A stretch of 64,000 nt of DNA, from positions 2,101,528 to 2,165,527 of the forward strand of contig NZ_KB235958.1 of assembly GCF_000332355.1 (NCBI RefSeq), given 5' to 3'. Positions 16,633-27,580 of the stretch are shown here, one piece after another (position 1 is the first letter of the stretch; each line of letters begins with the position of its first letter). The notes under the pieces were generated by a model. That model saw only the letters and a list, made by a program, of their open reading frames with translations. It did no database searches and had not been told where the DNA came from. The position numbers and the translations under genes are program-made. The stretch is from Baaleninema simplex PCC 7105 (lineage in GTDB: Bacteria > Cyanobacteriota > Cyanobacteriia > Cyanobacteriales > Geitlerinemataceae).

Positions 16633-17358
16633 TCAATCGGAACTCGAAGCCTCTGGAGACGCCCCCAACCGCGCGGGAACTTCCGTTTCAAACGCCTCCC
16701 GCACGCGATCGAGTTCCAATTCCGAGAGGTAATCCACCACCCAATCCGCCTGACGCTGCAACATATGAACCGGGTAAGTGTTCGCCACTCCCACCGCTTG
16801 CAACCCCGCCCGTTGCGCCGCCTCGATTCCCGCTGGCGCATCCTCGATCGCCAAACATTCCGACGGTTTCAACCCCAACTTTTCCACCGCGAGCAGATAC
16901 CCGTCCGGTTCCGGTTTGCTAGTGGCGATGTCGTCCCCCGCGACGATGATGGGAAACTGTTCGGTTAACCCCAGGCGATCGAGTACCGTTTCGATTTCCA
17001 CGCGCAACGCCCCACTGACTAAAGCTAACTGCAAGTTTTCCAGCCGCAGCTTCAAAATAAAATCCGTCAACCCCTCGTAACTCGGGAGCGTTTCCATCTG
17101 GCTCAACTCCTCCAAGTACATCTGCGACTTGCGGCGCATCAACTCCCCCAAATACTCCTCCGTCACGCAGCGGCCGCGACGCTCGAATAACATCTTCAAC
17201 GCCACGCGATCGCTGCGTCCCAAACACACCGCCTGAAAATCCTTTGGATTGGGGCGTAAATTTTCCTCGAGCAATAATTGTGAAATCAAACGCTCGTGAA
17301 TGGGTTCGTCGTTAATCACAACCCCGTTAAAATCAAAAATAACTGCCTTCAGTCCCAT
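16633..17358 (-). CDS. HAD-superfamily phosphatase (subfamily IA)
   Basis: A 241-residue cytoplasmic HAD hydrolase. Motif I is AVIFDFNGVVIND near residues 5-17, with the nucleophilic Asp followed two residues later by Asn instead of the usual second Asp. Motif II is LALVSGA, motif III is the Lys in SKPEPDGYL, and motif IV is CLAIEDAPAGIEAA. The cap lies between motifs I and II, and overall it resembles beta-phosphoglucomutase or sugar-phosphate phosphatases. The Asn substitution occurs in several cyanobacterial relatives and makes a precise activity hard to assign. No operon partner. Confidence 0.85.
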   Translation of the reverse strand: MGLKAVIFDFNGVVINDEPIHERLISQLLLEENLRPNPKDFQAVCLGRSDRVALKMLFERRGRCVTEEYLGELMRRKSQMYLEELSQMETLPSYEGLTDFILKLRLENLQLALVSGALRVEIETVLDRLGLTEQFPIIVAGDDIATSKPEPDGYLLAVEKLGLKPSECLAIEDAPAGIEAAQRAGLQAVGVANTYPVHMLQRQADWVVDYLSELELDRVREAFETEVPARLGASPEASSSD

Positions 17359-17518
17359 GTACTTGAATTGAGAGTTTGCATTTCAATCGAACGTTTTCCG
17401 ATCGACCTCCTATAGGAATTGAAGTAACCCTCCTCAATCCCCGCTAGCAAAAGGGAGCAACTCGTTCCCTCCCCTGAAAACGGGGAGAGTTGGGGTGGGA
17501 TCAAAAATATTCATCTCC

Positions 17519-18382
17519 CTAAGCCAAGGCCATCGAACCGCCTTCAAAGGACACTTCCTCTAAAGGCTGTGTCCGAGAGGAAACCGCCAACGGCTTCACC
17601 CCTCGCGTCACCTGATGAATCCACCAATGTTCGCGACCCTCGATCGCTTCAAATCCCGCCCGTCGCATCCACTGCACCACATCGCCCTCCGCATAATCGC
17701 GAATGTAGGGTTCCTCGAACACCTCCATCAACCAAGGCGTTTGACGGAGCGTCGCTTGATTCCCATCGAGAACCACCACCTCGCCCCCAGTTGTTAACAA
17801 ACGAAAACACTCCTGCAATACCTGTTGCGAGATCTCTGGCGGGAGTTCGTGAAACAGCAGCGACACCGACACCACATCGAAAGACGCATCGGGAAACCCA
17901 GTCCGTTCGGCTAACCCGTGTTTCCAAGCGATATCCAACCCGGCTCGCGCCGCCTTGTAAGCCGCCACGACGAGCATCTGAGGGGACAAATCCAACCCGA
18001 TAACCTCCGCCTCGGGGAAAACCTGCTTCAACATCAACGTCGTCGAACCCGTCCCACAGCCGAGATCGAGAATGCGTCGGGGCTGCGATCGCACCGCCGA
18101 GATCGCCCCTTCGCGCACCCAAGTCTCATTAGGCGGTAAAACGTACTGCGTAATCGGATCGTAAGAGACTGCCGCCCCCGACGTCAGATATCCCCCTTTC
18201 ACGCCGTGGAAGTTCTGCGTTTGGTAATAGTCAGGATAAACCAGAGTGCGATCGCAGCGTCGCGCCACCTCCGTTTCCCAATCGATCCGCTCGGACAAGC
18301 GAAGCATCGCCTCCTCGTCCACGAGCGATCGCACGACGGGCGATAAAAACCGCTCCCACAACGTAGTCTGACGAGTTGTCAC
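17519..18382 (-). CDS. Class I SAM-dependent methyltransferase
   Basis: A 287-residue protein. The SAM-binding motif I is ILDLGCGTGS (residues 104-113), followed by the acidic residue of motif II in EVIGLDLSPQML. The FDVVSVSLLFHELP segment matches motif IV, and LLTTGGEVVVLDG matches the post-motif strand. About 90 residues precede the Rossmann core and contain DYYQTQNFHGVKGGYLTSGAAVSYD, which may form the substrate lid and is conserved in a cyanobacterial subgroup. Substrate unknown. It is transcribed away from pyrG. Confidence 0.85.
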   Translation of the reverse strand: MTTRQTTLWERFLSPVVRSLVDEEAMLRLSERIDWETEVARRCDRTLVYPDYYQTQNFHGVKGGYLTSGAAVSYDPITQYVLPPNETWVREGAISAVRSQPRRILDLGCGTGSTTLMLKQVFPEAEVIGLDLSPQMLVVAAYKAARAGLDIAWKHGLAERTGFPDASFDVVSVSLLFHELPPEISQQVLQECFRLLTTGGEVVVLDGNQATLRQTPWLMEVFEEPYIRDYAEGDVVQWMRRAGFEAIEGREHWWIHQVTRGVKPLAVSSRTQPLEEVSFEGGSMALA

Positions 18383-18537
18383 CCGAACCCCCTCGCCCTA
18401 GCGGGCTACTGACATCAGTTCTCTCATCATTTTTACATTAATTAATACTTTTGAAATCCGCACTGAAACAGACTCCTCCCGCGTCGCGACGATTTACCAA
18501 ATTCCCGCCAACCCGGTCGTGTCCTATGGCAAAATGA

Positions 18538-20280
<1,743 letters not shown>

Positions 20281-20307
20281 TCTCGGCTGGAGACTGGAGG
20301 GCATCCT

Positions 20308-20526
20308 GTGGCGTATTGGATTAAAATCAACTACGAGCGGGATAAACAGGTATACATAATCGATCTCGATCGGATCGTTGCTTTTTCGCTCTCTTGGAAC
20401 AGCCGTTTGACGTTATATTTGACCGAAGGCGATCGCCCGATCGTCTTAACCGAGCAAAGCGAACCCGAAGCCTATCAAAAAGTCATCGATTATATCGAAA
20501 AAACGACGGGCTATTCCCTCGAATAA
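20308..20526 (+). CDS. Small conserved hypothetical protein
   Basis: A 72-residue protein starting at GTG 20308, 27 bp after pyrG, with GGAGGG upstream. It has mixed beta-alpha character (AYWIKINYERDKQVYIIDLDRIVAFSLS, TLYLTEGDRPIVL, then helix PEAYQKVIDYIEKTT). The end resembles a small PH- or YcaR-like fold, but I do not recognise the family. Codon pattern and spacing support it as real and cotranscribed with pyrG. Confidence 0.65.
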   Translation: MAYWIKINYERDKQVYIIDLDRIVAFSLSWNSRLTLYLTEGDRPIVLTEQSEPEAYQKVIDYIEKTTGYSLE

Positions 20527-20684
20527 GGAAAAGCGATCGCCTTAACACAACGCCCTACCCCACAAGACCGTTCCAGAAAACGAGGGGGTGGGGCGTTCGA
20601 CTTTTCTGACCGTCACTTCACCCGATGACCGAGAGCGAATAGAAGTATATGCTAGATGACGAGTTGATGTGAGGAGTCGAACGG

Positions 20685-21497
20685 ATGAATTCCCAAAAAG
20701 ACGCGCTACAGGTGCTAAAAGAGACCAGTCGGACGTTTTACATTCCGATTAGCCTTTTACCCACTGACTTGAAAGAGGCGGTGGCGTCCGCCTACTTATG
20801 TATGCGCGCGATCGACGAAATTGAAGACCACGAGGATCTCGATAACGCCACGAAAGCCCAGCTACTGCGAGGAATCTCTCTGAGCTTGCAAACGGGAACC
20901 GGCGGTCACGGCGATCGCTTCGGGGCTGACTGGGGAAAATCTCGCGATCGACTTCCCGAAGTTACCCTGCGCGTGGACGACTGGGCCAAACTCGCCCCTC
21001 GCTCGATCGCGCCCCGCATTTGGGACGCCACCGCCGCCATGGCCGATCGCATGGCCTACTGGGCGGAGTGCAACTGGACGATTCGCACCGTCGCCGACCT
21101 CGATCGCTATACGTTTAGCGTCGCCGGTGCAGTGGGTCTACTACTATCAGATTTATGGGCCTGGTACGATAACACCCAAACCAACCGTACCGACGCCATC
21201 GGCTTCGGACGGGGACTGCAAACCGTCAACATCCTCCGCAACGCCCGCGAAGATCGATCTCGGGGCGTGGACTTTTTCCCAGACGGATGGACGGCGGTGG
21301 AAATGCAGGCTTACGCGCGACACAACCTGGAAATGGCCGATCGCTATACAGAATCTCTCCCGCCCGGCCCGGCCTTGGACTTCTGTAAAATTCCCTTAGT
21401 CTTAGCCCACGGAACCCTCAAAACCCTAGCTTTGGGAAAAGAAAAGCTCACCCGCGACGACGTGATGCAACTCATCGGTCAAGTCACAGGACGCTAA
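20685..21497 (+). CDS. Squalene/phytoene synthase family protein
   Basis: A 270-residue all-alpha isoprenoid synthase homologue. It begins with the family pattern SRTFYIPISLLPTDLKEAV and the first aspartate motif Asp44-x-x-x-Asp48 (AIDEIEDH). The second motif region is VNILRNAREDRSRGVDFFP, where the usual first Asp is Asn (NxxED). These motifs bind magnesium and the diphosphates of farnesyl or geranylgeranyl donors. It is distinct from the canonical CrtB in sequence feel and slightly short. Condensation to squalene or a presqualene intermediate is plausible, but the altered second motif leaves activity uncertain. Confidence 0.85.
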   Translation: MNSQKDALQVLKETSRTFYIPISLLPTDLKEAVASAYLCMRAIDEIEDHEDLDNATKAQLLRGISLSLQTGTGGHGDRFGADWGKSRDRLPEVTLRVDDWAKLAPRSIAPRIWDATAAMADRMAYWAECNWTIRTVADLDRYTFSVAGAVGLLLSDLWAWYDNTQTNRTDAIGFGRGLQTVNILRNAREDRSRGVDFFPDGWTAVEMQAYARHNLEMADRYTESLPPGPALDFCKIPLVLAHGTLKTLALGKEKLTRDDVMQLIGQVTGR

Positions 21498-21810
21498 ACC
21501 GGGTGAGGTGATGATGAGATGATGAGGTGATGTGAGGGGGATTTGTCGATGAGTTGTAGGGTGCGTGACTCGAACAATCGGGTGTGAATCGTTAAACCGG
21601 TCGATCGTCACGTACCGCCAACAATGACGTTGACTTCAGATCGATCTGATGTTTCCACGTCAGACACCGACCCCGATCGTGCGACGCACAGCTTCCGCGA
21701 TCGCACCGTCTCCTCCTCTCCTCACCCCCTCATCTCCTCATCTCTCTCGAGTCAGTTCGGTTAAGACCGTTACAATTGTCAAAGCAGCACTTGATTGTTA
21801 AGCATCGTTC
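21498..21810. other. Intergenic spacer with short tandem repeats
   Basis: 313 bp with no gene. It starts with a GATGA/GGTGATG-rich simple sequence, then a GGTGCGTGAC-type inverted-repeat unit (21560-21616), then CT-rich simple sequence before ccdA. Confidence 0.5.
21560..21616. repeat. GGTGCGTGAC inverted-repeat unit, copy 1
   Basis: A 57-bp unit starting GGTGCGTGAC and ending GTCACGTACC (one mismatch to the perfect complement). Similar 59-bp units lie at 27492 and 28086, and a half-unit at 22568. Confidence 0.6.
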
Positions 21811-22563
21811 ATGGACGCCACTGGCTCGATCGAATTCCTACAAACGACTCTCTATCATCTTCAACAGTTCGCCGATCGCCTCGTTAGCAGCCAACTGACT
21901 CACCTAAGCGCAACGAGCGTGTTGGTGGTTTTCGGTGCTGGACTGCTGACCAGCCTCACCCCTTGTATGCTGTCGATGCTTCCCATTACCTTGGGTTACA
22001 TCGGCGGTTACGAAGCTCAAAATCGAGGTCGCGCCGCCCTACAGTCGGTGTGGTTCTCCTTGGGACTGGCTACCACCCTCGCCGCCTTGGGACTCGCGGC
22101 GGCGTCGTTCGGTCGCGTTTACGGCCAAGTCGGGGCGGGACTTCCCATCCTCGTCGCCGTCATCGCCATTCTCATGGGGTTGAATCTCCTCGAAGCCTTA
22201 CCCCTACAACTTCCCTCCTTCGATGGGATGGGTTGGATTTCTGACGACCTCCCCCGAGGGGTGCGATCGTATCTCCTCGGCCTCACCTTTGGCTTCGTGG
22301 CGTCTCCCTGTAGTACCCCCGTCCTCGCCACGTTGCTGGCGTGGGTGTCTGCAACCGGAAACCCTCTTCTCGGAAGCGCTCTGCTTCTGTCCTACACCAG
22401 CGGTTACGTCGCCCCCCTCATCTTAGCCGGAACCTTCGCCGCCACGATGGAAAAGCTCCTGTCTGTCCGCCGTTGGTCGGGTTGGATTACCCCCACCAGC
22501 GGCGCGTTACTTGTCGGCTTCGGCGTCTTTACACTGCTATTCCGTTTCTTTCCCACAGTTTAG
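21811..22563 (+). CDS. ccdA: Cytochrome c biogenesis thiol-disulfide transporter CcdA
   Basis: A 250-residue polytopic membrane protein with about six transmembrane segments. It passes reducing equivalents across the membrane for haem attachment to apocytochrome c in System II. The two redox cysteines sit in the expected places: TSLTPCMLSMLPITLGYIGG in the first helix and GFVASPCSTPVLATLLAW in the fourth. It lies upstream of ccs1/resB (22769) on the same strand, the classical cyanobacterial pairing, although 205 bp of repeats separate them. Confidence 0.93.
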   Translation: MDATGSIEFLQTTLYHLQQFADRLVSSQLTHLSATSVLVVFGAGLLTSLTPCMLSMLPITLGYIGGYEAQNRGRAALQSVWFSLGLATTLAALGLAAASFGRVYGQVGAGLPILVAVIAILMGLNLLEALPLQLPSFDGMGWISDDLPRGVRSYLLGLTFGFVASPCSTPVLATLLAWVSATGNPLLGSALLLSYTSGYVAPLILAGTFAATMEKLLSVRRWSGWITPTSGALLVGFGVFTLLFRFFPTV

Positions 22564-22567
22564 CGTC

Positions 22568-22727
22568 GGTGCGTGACGATGTATCGGTAAGCACGATTTC
22601 AACCCCGTTCTCCAAGTCACACACCCTTGTACATGGTGACAACGAAGACACTGTTAACTGAAAACTGTCTTCACTGCTCACTGCTCACTGCTCACTGTTG
22701 ACTGTTCACTGAAAAACGCGCACCCTA
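22568..22727. repeat. Diverged repeat unit with CACTGCT tandem tract
   Basis: It starts with GGTGCGTGAC as in the units at 27492 and 28086 and ends near GCGCACCCTACGAC, which also closes the unit at 28086. In between is a tandem tract of CACTGCT/CTGTTGA-like heptamers (about 22668-22709). It separates ccdA from ccs1. Confidence 0.45.
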
Positions 22728-22768
22728 CGACTTTTTATCAACTATCAATTATCTATCAATTTTTCAAA

Positions 22769-24133
22769 ATGTCCGATTCTGCTCGAACGTCTAATTTTTC
22801 CATTACCGCTTGGTTTCGTCGGGAACTTCTGCCGCTTTTAGCCGATTTACGGTTGGCGATCGTGTTACTGCTCGTCATTGCAGTAGCGAGTACCGTAGGA
22901 ACCGTTATCGAACAGGGAGAAACTCTCGAGTTTTACCGCGCGAACTATCCTGAAGATCCCGCGTTGTTCGGCTTTCTCAGTTGGAAAGTTCTGTTGACGC
23001 TAGGACTCGATCGCGTCTATAAAACTTGGTGGTTTTTGGCGTTATTGATTCTCTTTGGAAGTAGCCTCACCGCTTGCACGTTTACACGACAACTTCCGGC
23101 GTTGAAAGCGGCGCGACAGTGGAAGTTTTATACAAAACCCCGTCAATTTCAAAAATTAGCGTTGAGTACGGAACTCGAGAGTGGAGACATTTCACAGTTA
23201 GAAACTTTACTCCAGAAACAAAACTATAAGGTATTTAAAGAAGGGGAATCGCTTTACGCTCGCAAAGGCATTATCGGACGCATCGGCCCGATTATCGTTC
23301 ACGCCAGTATGTTGTTGATTCTCGCGGGTGCCATTTTGGGAACCATGACCGGGGTAATGGCTCAAGAAATGATTCCCAGCGGAACCACAACCCCCGTTGG
23401 AAACTTTATCGATGTAGGCGGTTGGGCGTCGCTCGATCGCTTTCGCGGTTGGCAGTTACAAGTCAATCGTTTTTGGATCGACTATACCCCAGACGGCGCG
23501 ATCGATCAGTTTTATTCCGATTTATCGGTCGTCGATGAAAACAATGAAGAGATCGATCGCAAAACCATTTTTGTAAACGAACCGCTTCGCTATAACGGTG
23601 TAGTTTTCTATCAAACGGATTGGAGTATTTCTAACGTCAAAATTCGTCTCAACAACAGCCCTATTTTTCAACTTCCGATGGCGAAGTTAGACACTGGTGG
23701 AAACGGGCGAATTTGGGGAACTTGGATTCCTACAAAACCGGATTTGAGCGAAGGGGTTTCGCTGTTGGCGCGGGATTTACAGGGAACGGCGTTAGTTTAC
23801 GATACTCAGGGACAGTTGGTTTCTTCGGTTCGTGTCGGTGGTGAAACGGAAGTTAACGGCGTCACGTTGAAACTCATAGATATCACTGGTGCGACGGGAT
23901 TGCAAATTAAATCCGATCCGGGGATTCCGCTTGTTTATTCAGGTTTTGGCTTGTTAATGGTGAGTGCGTTAATGAGTTATGCTTCTCACTCGCAGGTTTG
24001 GGCGTTAAAACAAGATGGAAAGCTATATGTGGGCGGACGAACCAATCGCGCTCAGGTAGCATTTGAACGGGAATTGCTAGAGGCGATCGAACAATTACAA
24101 CCTGAAAGAAAAACAGAAGTTGTTATGTCCTGA
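22769..24133 (+). CDS. ccs1: Cytochrome c biogenesis protein Ccs1/ResB
   Basis: A 454-residue membrane protein of System II cytochrome c maturation; with CcsA it moves haem across the thylakoid or plasma membrane and attaches it. Three N-proximal transmembrane segments are visible ([64 protein letters not shown]). A large lumenal domain follows, with a final helix near [31 protein letters not shown] and CTFTRQLP are typical of ResB. Works with CcdA at 21811. Confidence 0.93.
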   Translation: MSDSARTSNFSITAWFRRELLPLLADLRLAIVLLLVIAVASTVGTVIEQGETLEFYRANYPEDPALFGFLSWKVLLTLGLDRVYKTWWFLALLILFGSSLTACTFTRQLPALKAARQWKFYTKPRQFQKLALSTELESGDISQLETLLQKQNYKVFKEGESLYARKGIIGRIGPIIVHASMLLILAGAILGTMTGVMAQEMIPSGTTTPVGNFIDVGGWASLDRFRGWQLQVNRFWIDYTPDGAIDQFYSDLSVVDENNEEIDRKTIFVNEPLRYNGVVFYQTDWSISNVKIRLNNSPIFQLPMAKLDTGGNGRIWGTWIPTKPDLSEGVSLLARDLQGTALVYDTQGQLVSSVRVGGETEVNGVTLKLIDITGATGLQIKSDPGIPLVYSGFGLLMVSALMSYASHSQVWALKQDGKLYVGGRTNRAQVAFERELLEAIEQLQPERKTEVVMS

Positions 24134-24164
24134 TATCTGTTTTTTAAGTTGTAGGGTGAGCATC

Positions 24165-24264
24165 GCCCACCTGTCCAAAACTTATCGAATTTGATATCGC
24201 TGAAAGTAGTAGCCCACCTGTCCAAAAAATAAAAAAATTTCAAGTTTGATATTGCTGAAAGCAA
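24165..24264 (+). repeat. Direct tandem duplication of about 50 bp
   Basis: GCCCACCTGTCCAAAA followed by TTTGATATYGCTGAAAG occurs twice in a row (from 24165 and from 24212), the second copy enlarged by an A-rich insertion. No gene is present in the surrounding 24134-24679 region, which also holds MITE copy 3 and the upstream part of the ftsH pseudogene. Confidence 0.7.
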
Positions 24265-24274
24265 ACTTGCTCGC

Positions 24275-24361
24275 GGGTGCATCTCAAAAATGTAAATTTA
24301 TACGAGAGAATAAGGATTTCAGCCTCCAATTCTCATATTTTTGCAAAACTGAGATGCACCC
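24275..24361. mobile_element. MITE copy 3 (87 bp, 8-bp target duplication)
   Basis: Perfect 12-bp ends GGGTGCATCTCA / TGAGATGCACCC, flanked by TTGCTCGC on both sides (24267-24274 and 24362-24369). The interior is almost identical to the copy at 24775 and contains the self-complementary pair GAGAATA / TTCTC. The near-identity indicates recent mobility. Confidence 0.93.
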
Positions 24362-24679
24362 TTGCTCGCAAACCACCTTAAAAGGTCTAGGTGGGCATTA
24401 CCTACCCGACAAGAAAAACTTGAATTGGCGAAGTCAATAGAAAAACGTTGAGAATTGGCATAGAAACCACAGAAATACAGAGAACACGGAGAACGCAATC
24501 TGAGATGAGTTCGTTTTTTTCGACCGGCGCGATCGCCTATATTTTAAAATTAGTATGCGATAATACAGACAAAAATAGTTTTTTATAGACGTTACGTCAA
24601 ATTCACCCCAAAAGGGTTTTAAAATTTTCCCGACCGATCGCGCTCAGCTCTCTAACTCAACTATATTGAGGTTTGCCCA

Positions 24680-25839
24680 ATGAGTGTTAAAGACAATCCC
24701 CAACCGTCTCGATCGCGACTCATCGGTACGATTTTACTGTGGGTCTCCGGTGGGTTCCTACTCTTAAATCTCCTGGGTGCATCTCAAAAATGTAAATCTA
24801 TACGAGAGAATAAGGATTTCAGCCTCCAATTCTCATGTTTTTGCCAAACTGAGATGCACCCAATCTCCTCTTCCCGCAACTGTTCGCGCCGAAAATTCCC
24901 CGCGTTCCCTACAGCCTGTTTATCGACCAAGTTGAAGACGGGCGGGTGGCGCGAGTGTCCGTCGGACAAGACGAAATTCGCTATCAACTCAAAGGAGAAG
25001 AGGACGAAGCCGGACAAATTTTTTCGACCACGCCAATTTTCGACTTAGAACTCCCAAACCGCCTCGAATCGAAGGGTATCGAATTCTCCGCCCAACCGCC
25101 GCAGAAAACCGGTTGGTTTGGTAATATTTTAAGCTGGGTGATTCCGCCGCTGATTTTCGTCGCGATTTGGCAGTTCTTCCTCGGACGGGCGGCGAACAAC
25201 CCCCAAGGTGCGTTGTCGATTAGCAAAAGTAAAGCAAAGGTATACGTCGAAGACGAAGCCACTAAAGTTACGTTTGACGACGTGGCGGGTGTCGAAGAAG
25301 CGAAAGCCGAACTCGAAGAAGTCGTCGAGTTTCTCAGAAATTCCGATCGCTTCACCCGTATCGGCGCGCGCATTCCCAAAGGCGTGTTGCTTGTGGGGCC
25401 GCCGGGAACCGGAAAAACCTTGTTGGCGAAAGCGGTAGCGGGAGAAGCCAGCGTTCCCTTTTTCAGCATCTCGGGATCGGAGTTCGTGGAGCTGTTCGTC
25501 GGTGCGGGAGCGGCACGAGTGCGCGATTTGTTCGAGCAGGCGAAGAAAAAATCTCCCTGCATCATCTTTATCGACGAACTCGACGCCATTGGTAAATCTC
25601 GCGCGTCGGGGGGGATGTTCTCGGGTAACGACGAACGGGAACAAACCCTCAACCAGTTACTTACTGAAATGGACGGGTTCGCTGCGGGCGACAATACGGT
25701 TATCGTGTTGGCGGCGACGAACCGCCCGGAATCCCTCGATCCGGCTCTGTTGCGCCCCGGACGCTTCGATCGCCAGGTTTTGGTCGATCGCCCGGATTTG
25801 CCGGGACGGTTGAAAATTCTCGAAATCTACCAAGATTCG
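24680..25839 (+). pseudogene. ftsH: FtsH membrane protease gene, interrupted by a MITE and truncated
   Basis: The reading frame starts at ATG 24680 with the FtsH N-terminal helix (LIGTILLWVSGGFLLLNLL). MITE copy 4 splits it. After it the sequence continues with the lumenal domain, second helix ([20 protein letters not shown]) and AAA domain: Walker A GPPGTGKT, Walker [13 protein letters not shown], and the second region of homology [21 protein letters not shown]. Homology stops at LEIYQ (about 25837), so the zinc-protease half with its HExxH motif is missing. Removing the MITE and one 8-bp duplicate restores the frame exactly. An intact FtsH must exist elsewhere for viability. Confidence 0.93.
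24775..24861. mobile_element. MITE copy 4 (87 bp) inserted in ftsH
   Basis: Ends GGGTGCATCTCA / TGAGATGCACCC, with the duplicated target AATCTCCT at 24767-24774 and 24862-24869. The target lies in codons for the Asn-Leu-Leu of the first FtsH membrane helix. It differs from copy 3 at only a few interior positions. Confidence 0.95.
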
Positions 25840-26240
25840 TCGCAGCGCTCCAACCATAGCCAATAGGCTTGGTTGGTGGTGAAGCGGCGGTGAGTTTCGG
25901 TGCATCCCCCGAACAATGCGATAGCGAGAGAAGGGGATAGCGCCGAAACGAACAAACTGGTAAAATTGCCTTACCGGAAACGGTCTTTAAGATCCTAAGG
26001 GTATGGTTCGCAGCACCCGAAAAACCCGTGGTGGAGGTAAACCACAAAATCGCCAGTTGGTGTGGCCAAGAGAATTTGATTCTCGCTTAGGTCTGCGGTG
26101 GGGCGCATCGTGGACGTTAAACAAACAGCCTGTGAAGGCGTTCTGACCGGGGGTATTCGGGCTGGCTCGTTTATCTAGGCATGAGCCAGTGAAACAGGAA
26201 TCTCCGACCATACCCGCTAGGGTTGGGGGGAGAGCGTCAA
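25840..26240 (+). mobile_element. About 400-bp structured-RNA element, second HEARO-like copy
   Basis: It begins where ftsH homology ends and finishes with AGAGCGTCAA, the right-end motif shared with 439, 991 and 16443. Like the element at 612, it has GCTTGGT then GAAGCGGCGG near its left side. Strong pairings are seen: GTTTCGGTGC-ATCCCC with GGGGAT-AGC-GCCGAAAC, GTGG/CCAC near 26030, GAGAAT-TTG-ATTCTC near 26070 and CTGGCTC/GAGCCAG near 26165. No protein is recognisable. Arrangement suggests a non-autonomous IS200/IS605-like element with an omega-RNA-like body. The left boundary is inferred from the loss of ftsH homology. Confidence 0.5.
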
Positions 26241-26338
26241 ACTAACAACATGGCAGTTGCCCGTAAATGGAACTCATTCTCAGACCGACGGGCGAGAGAC
26301 TGCTGCCACATCCAGCTTACGGACTCTGAGACGACGCT

Positions 26339-27469
26339 ATGCAAACCGCAGACAAACAAGACCGAATCATGGAAGCTCCCAAACTGGGACTTCCCGTCAC
26401 CATCATCACCGGATTCCTCGGAAGCGGTAAAACCACCCTCCTCAACCACATTCTCAGCAACCAAGAAGGTCTGAAAACAGCCGTTCTCGTGAACGAATTC
26501 GGTGAAATCGGCATCGATAACGAACTCATCGTCTCCACCGAAGACAATATGGTGGAACTGAGTAACGGGTGCATCTGTTGCACCATTAACAACGACTTAC
26601 TCGAAGCCGTTTACAAGGTTCTCGAACGTCCCGATAACGTCGATTATCTGGTGGTAGAAACCACGGGACTGGCCGACCCGCTTCCGGTGGCGTTGACGTT
26701 TTTGGGGACGGAACTGCGGGACTTAACGCGCCTCGATTCGATCGTCACCGTCGTAGACTGTGAAAACTTCAGTCTCGACCTGTTCAACAGCGAAGCCGCT
26801 TACAGTCAGATTGCTTACGGCGACACCATTTTACTGAACAAGGTGGATTTGGTAGACGAAGCGGACGTCGATGCCTTAGAAGTGCGAATTCGCGACATTA
26901 AAAAAGACGCACGCCTTTTACGCACGACTCGTTCTCAAGTTGCGCTTCCCTTGATTTTGAGCGTGGGACTGTTCGAGTCCGACCAGTATTTCGAGACCGC
27001 CGAGTCGAAAGAAGACCATCATCACCACGACCACGACCATCATCACCATCACGATGGAGAGGCGTGCGACCACCCCGACCACCATCACGACCACCATCAC
27101 GACCACCATCACGACCACCATCACGACCACCATCATTCAAATCACTTAGAAAATGATGGCTTCGTCTCCGTATCTTTTCAGAGCGATCGCCCCTTCTCTA
27201 TTCGGAAGTTTCAGTATTTTCTCGATAACCAACTGCCCTCGACCATTTTCCGGGCTAAGGGTATTCTCTGGTTTGACGAAAGCCCCGAGCGTCATATTTT
27301 CCATCTCAGCGGTAAGCGGTTCACTATCGAAGACGACGAGTGGAAAAACGAACCTCAGACGCAACTGGTTCTCATCGGCCAGAATCTCGATCGCGAGACG
27401 TTACTCTCTCAACTGCAAAGCTGCTTGACGACGCCATCGAGCAACAGCGGTAAAGGTTTCGGTTTCTAG
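26339..27469 (+). CDS. CobW/ZNG1-type G3E GTPase with histidine-rich metal loop
   Basis: A 376-residue G3E GTPase of the COG0523 group, proposed zinc (or other metal) chaperones. P-loop GFLGSGKTT begins near residue 25; the CxCC metal-binding motif is Cys78-Ile-Cys-Cys81 (NGCICC); the base-recognition NKVD is in ILLNKVDLVD. Between the GTPase and C-terminal CobW domains lies a very His/Asp-rich stretch, with repeated HHHDHHH units from about residue 225 to 262. The C-terminal domain (FSIRKFQYFLDNQLP to IFHLSGKRF) is intact. A second ATG ten codons in is a possible start. No zinc-responsive operator was identified upstream. Confidence 0.92.
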   Translation: MQTADKQDRIMEAPKLGLPVTIITGFLGSGKTTLLNHILSNQEGLKTAVLVNEFGEIGIDNELIVSTEDNMVELSNGCICCTINNDLLEAVYKVLERPDNVDYLVVETTGLADPLPVALTFLGTELRDLTRLDSIVTVVDCENFSLDLFNSEAAYSQIAYGDTILLNKVDLVDEADVDALEVRIRDIKKDARLLRTTRSQVALPLILSVGLFESDQYFETAESKEDHHHHDHDHHHHHDGEACDHPDHHHDHHHDHHHDHHHDHHHSNHLENDGFVSVSFQSDRPFSIRKFQYFLDNQLPSTIFRAKGILWFDESPERHIFHLSGKRFTIEDDEWKNEPQTQLVLIGQNLDRETLLSQLQSCLTTPSSNSGKGFGF

Positions 27470-27491
27470 CAAAGCTTCTTCAGTAGTAAAA

Positions 27492-27550
27492 GGTGCGTGA
27501 CGAGTTGGCCGGTAAGACCCGATATTTCTCCGGTCTTCACGTTACGCACC
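27492..27550. repeat. GGTGCGTGAC inverted-repeat unit, copy 2
   Basis: A 59-bp unit with GGTGCGTGACGAGTTGGCCG at one end and GTTACGCACC at the other; the inner CGGTAAGACC/CGGTCTT also pairs. It lies between cobW and dtd, 30 bp before the dtd start, and could act as a transcript-end hairpin. Confidence 0.65.
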
Positions 27551-27580
27551 TACCCCGGTGCTGTTCGCGGTTCACTGTAA

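Noticed and set aside
24946-25866. A 306-codon AAA-domain frame starting at GTG 24946 as an independent gene
   Set aside because: It is the downstream half of ftsH after the MITE; it lacks the protease domain and the first membrane helix, so it is annotated as part of the pseudogene.
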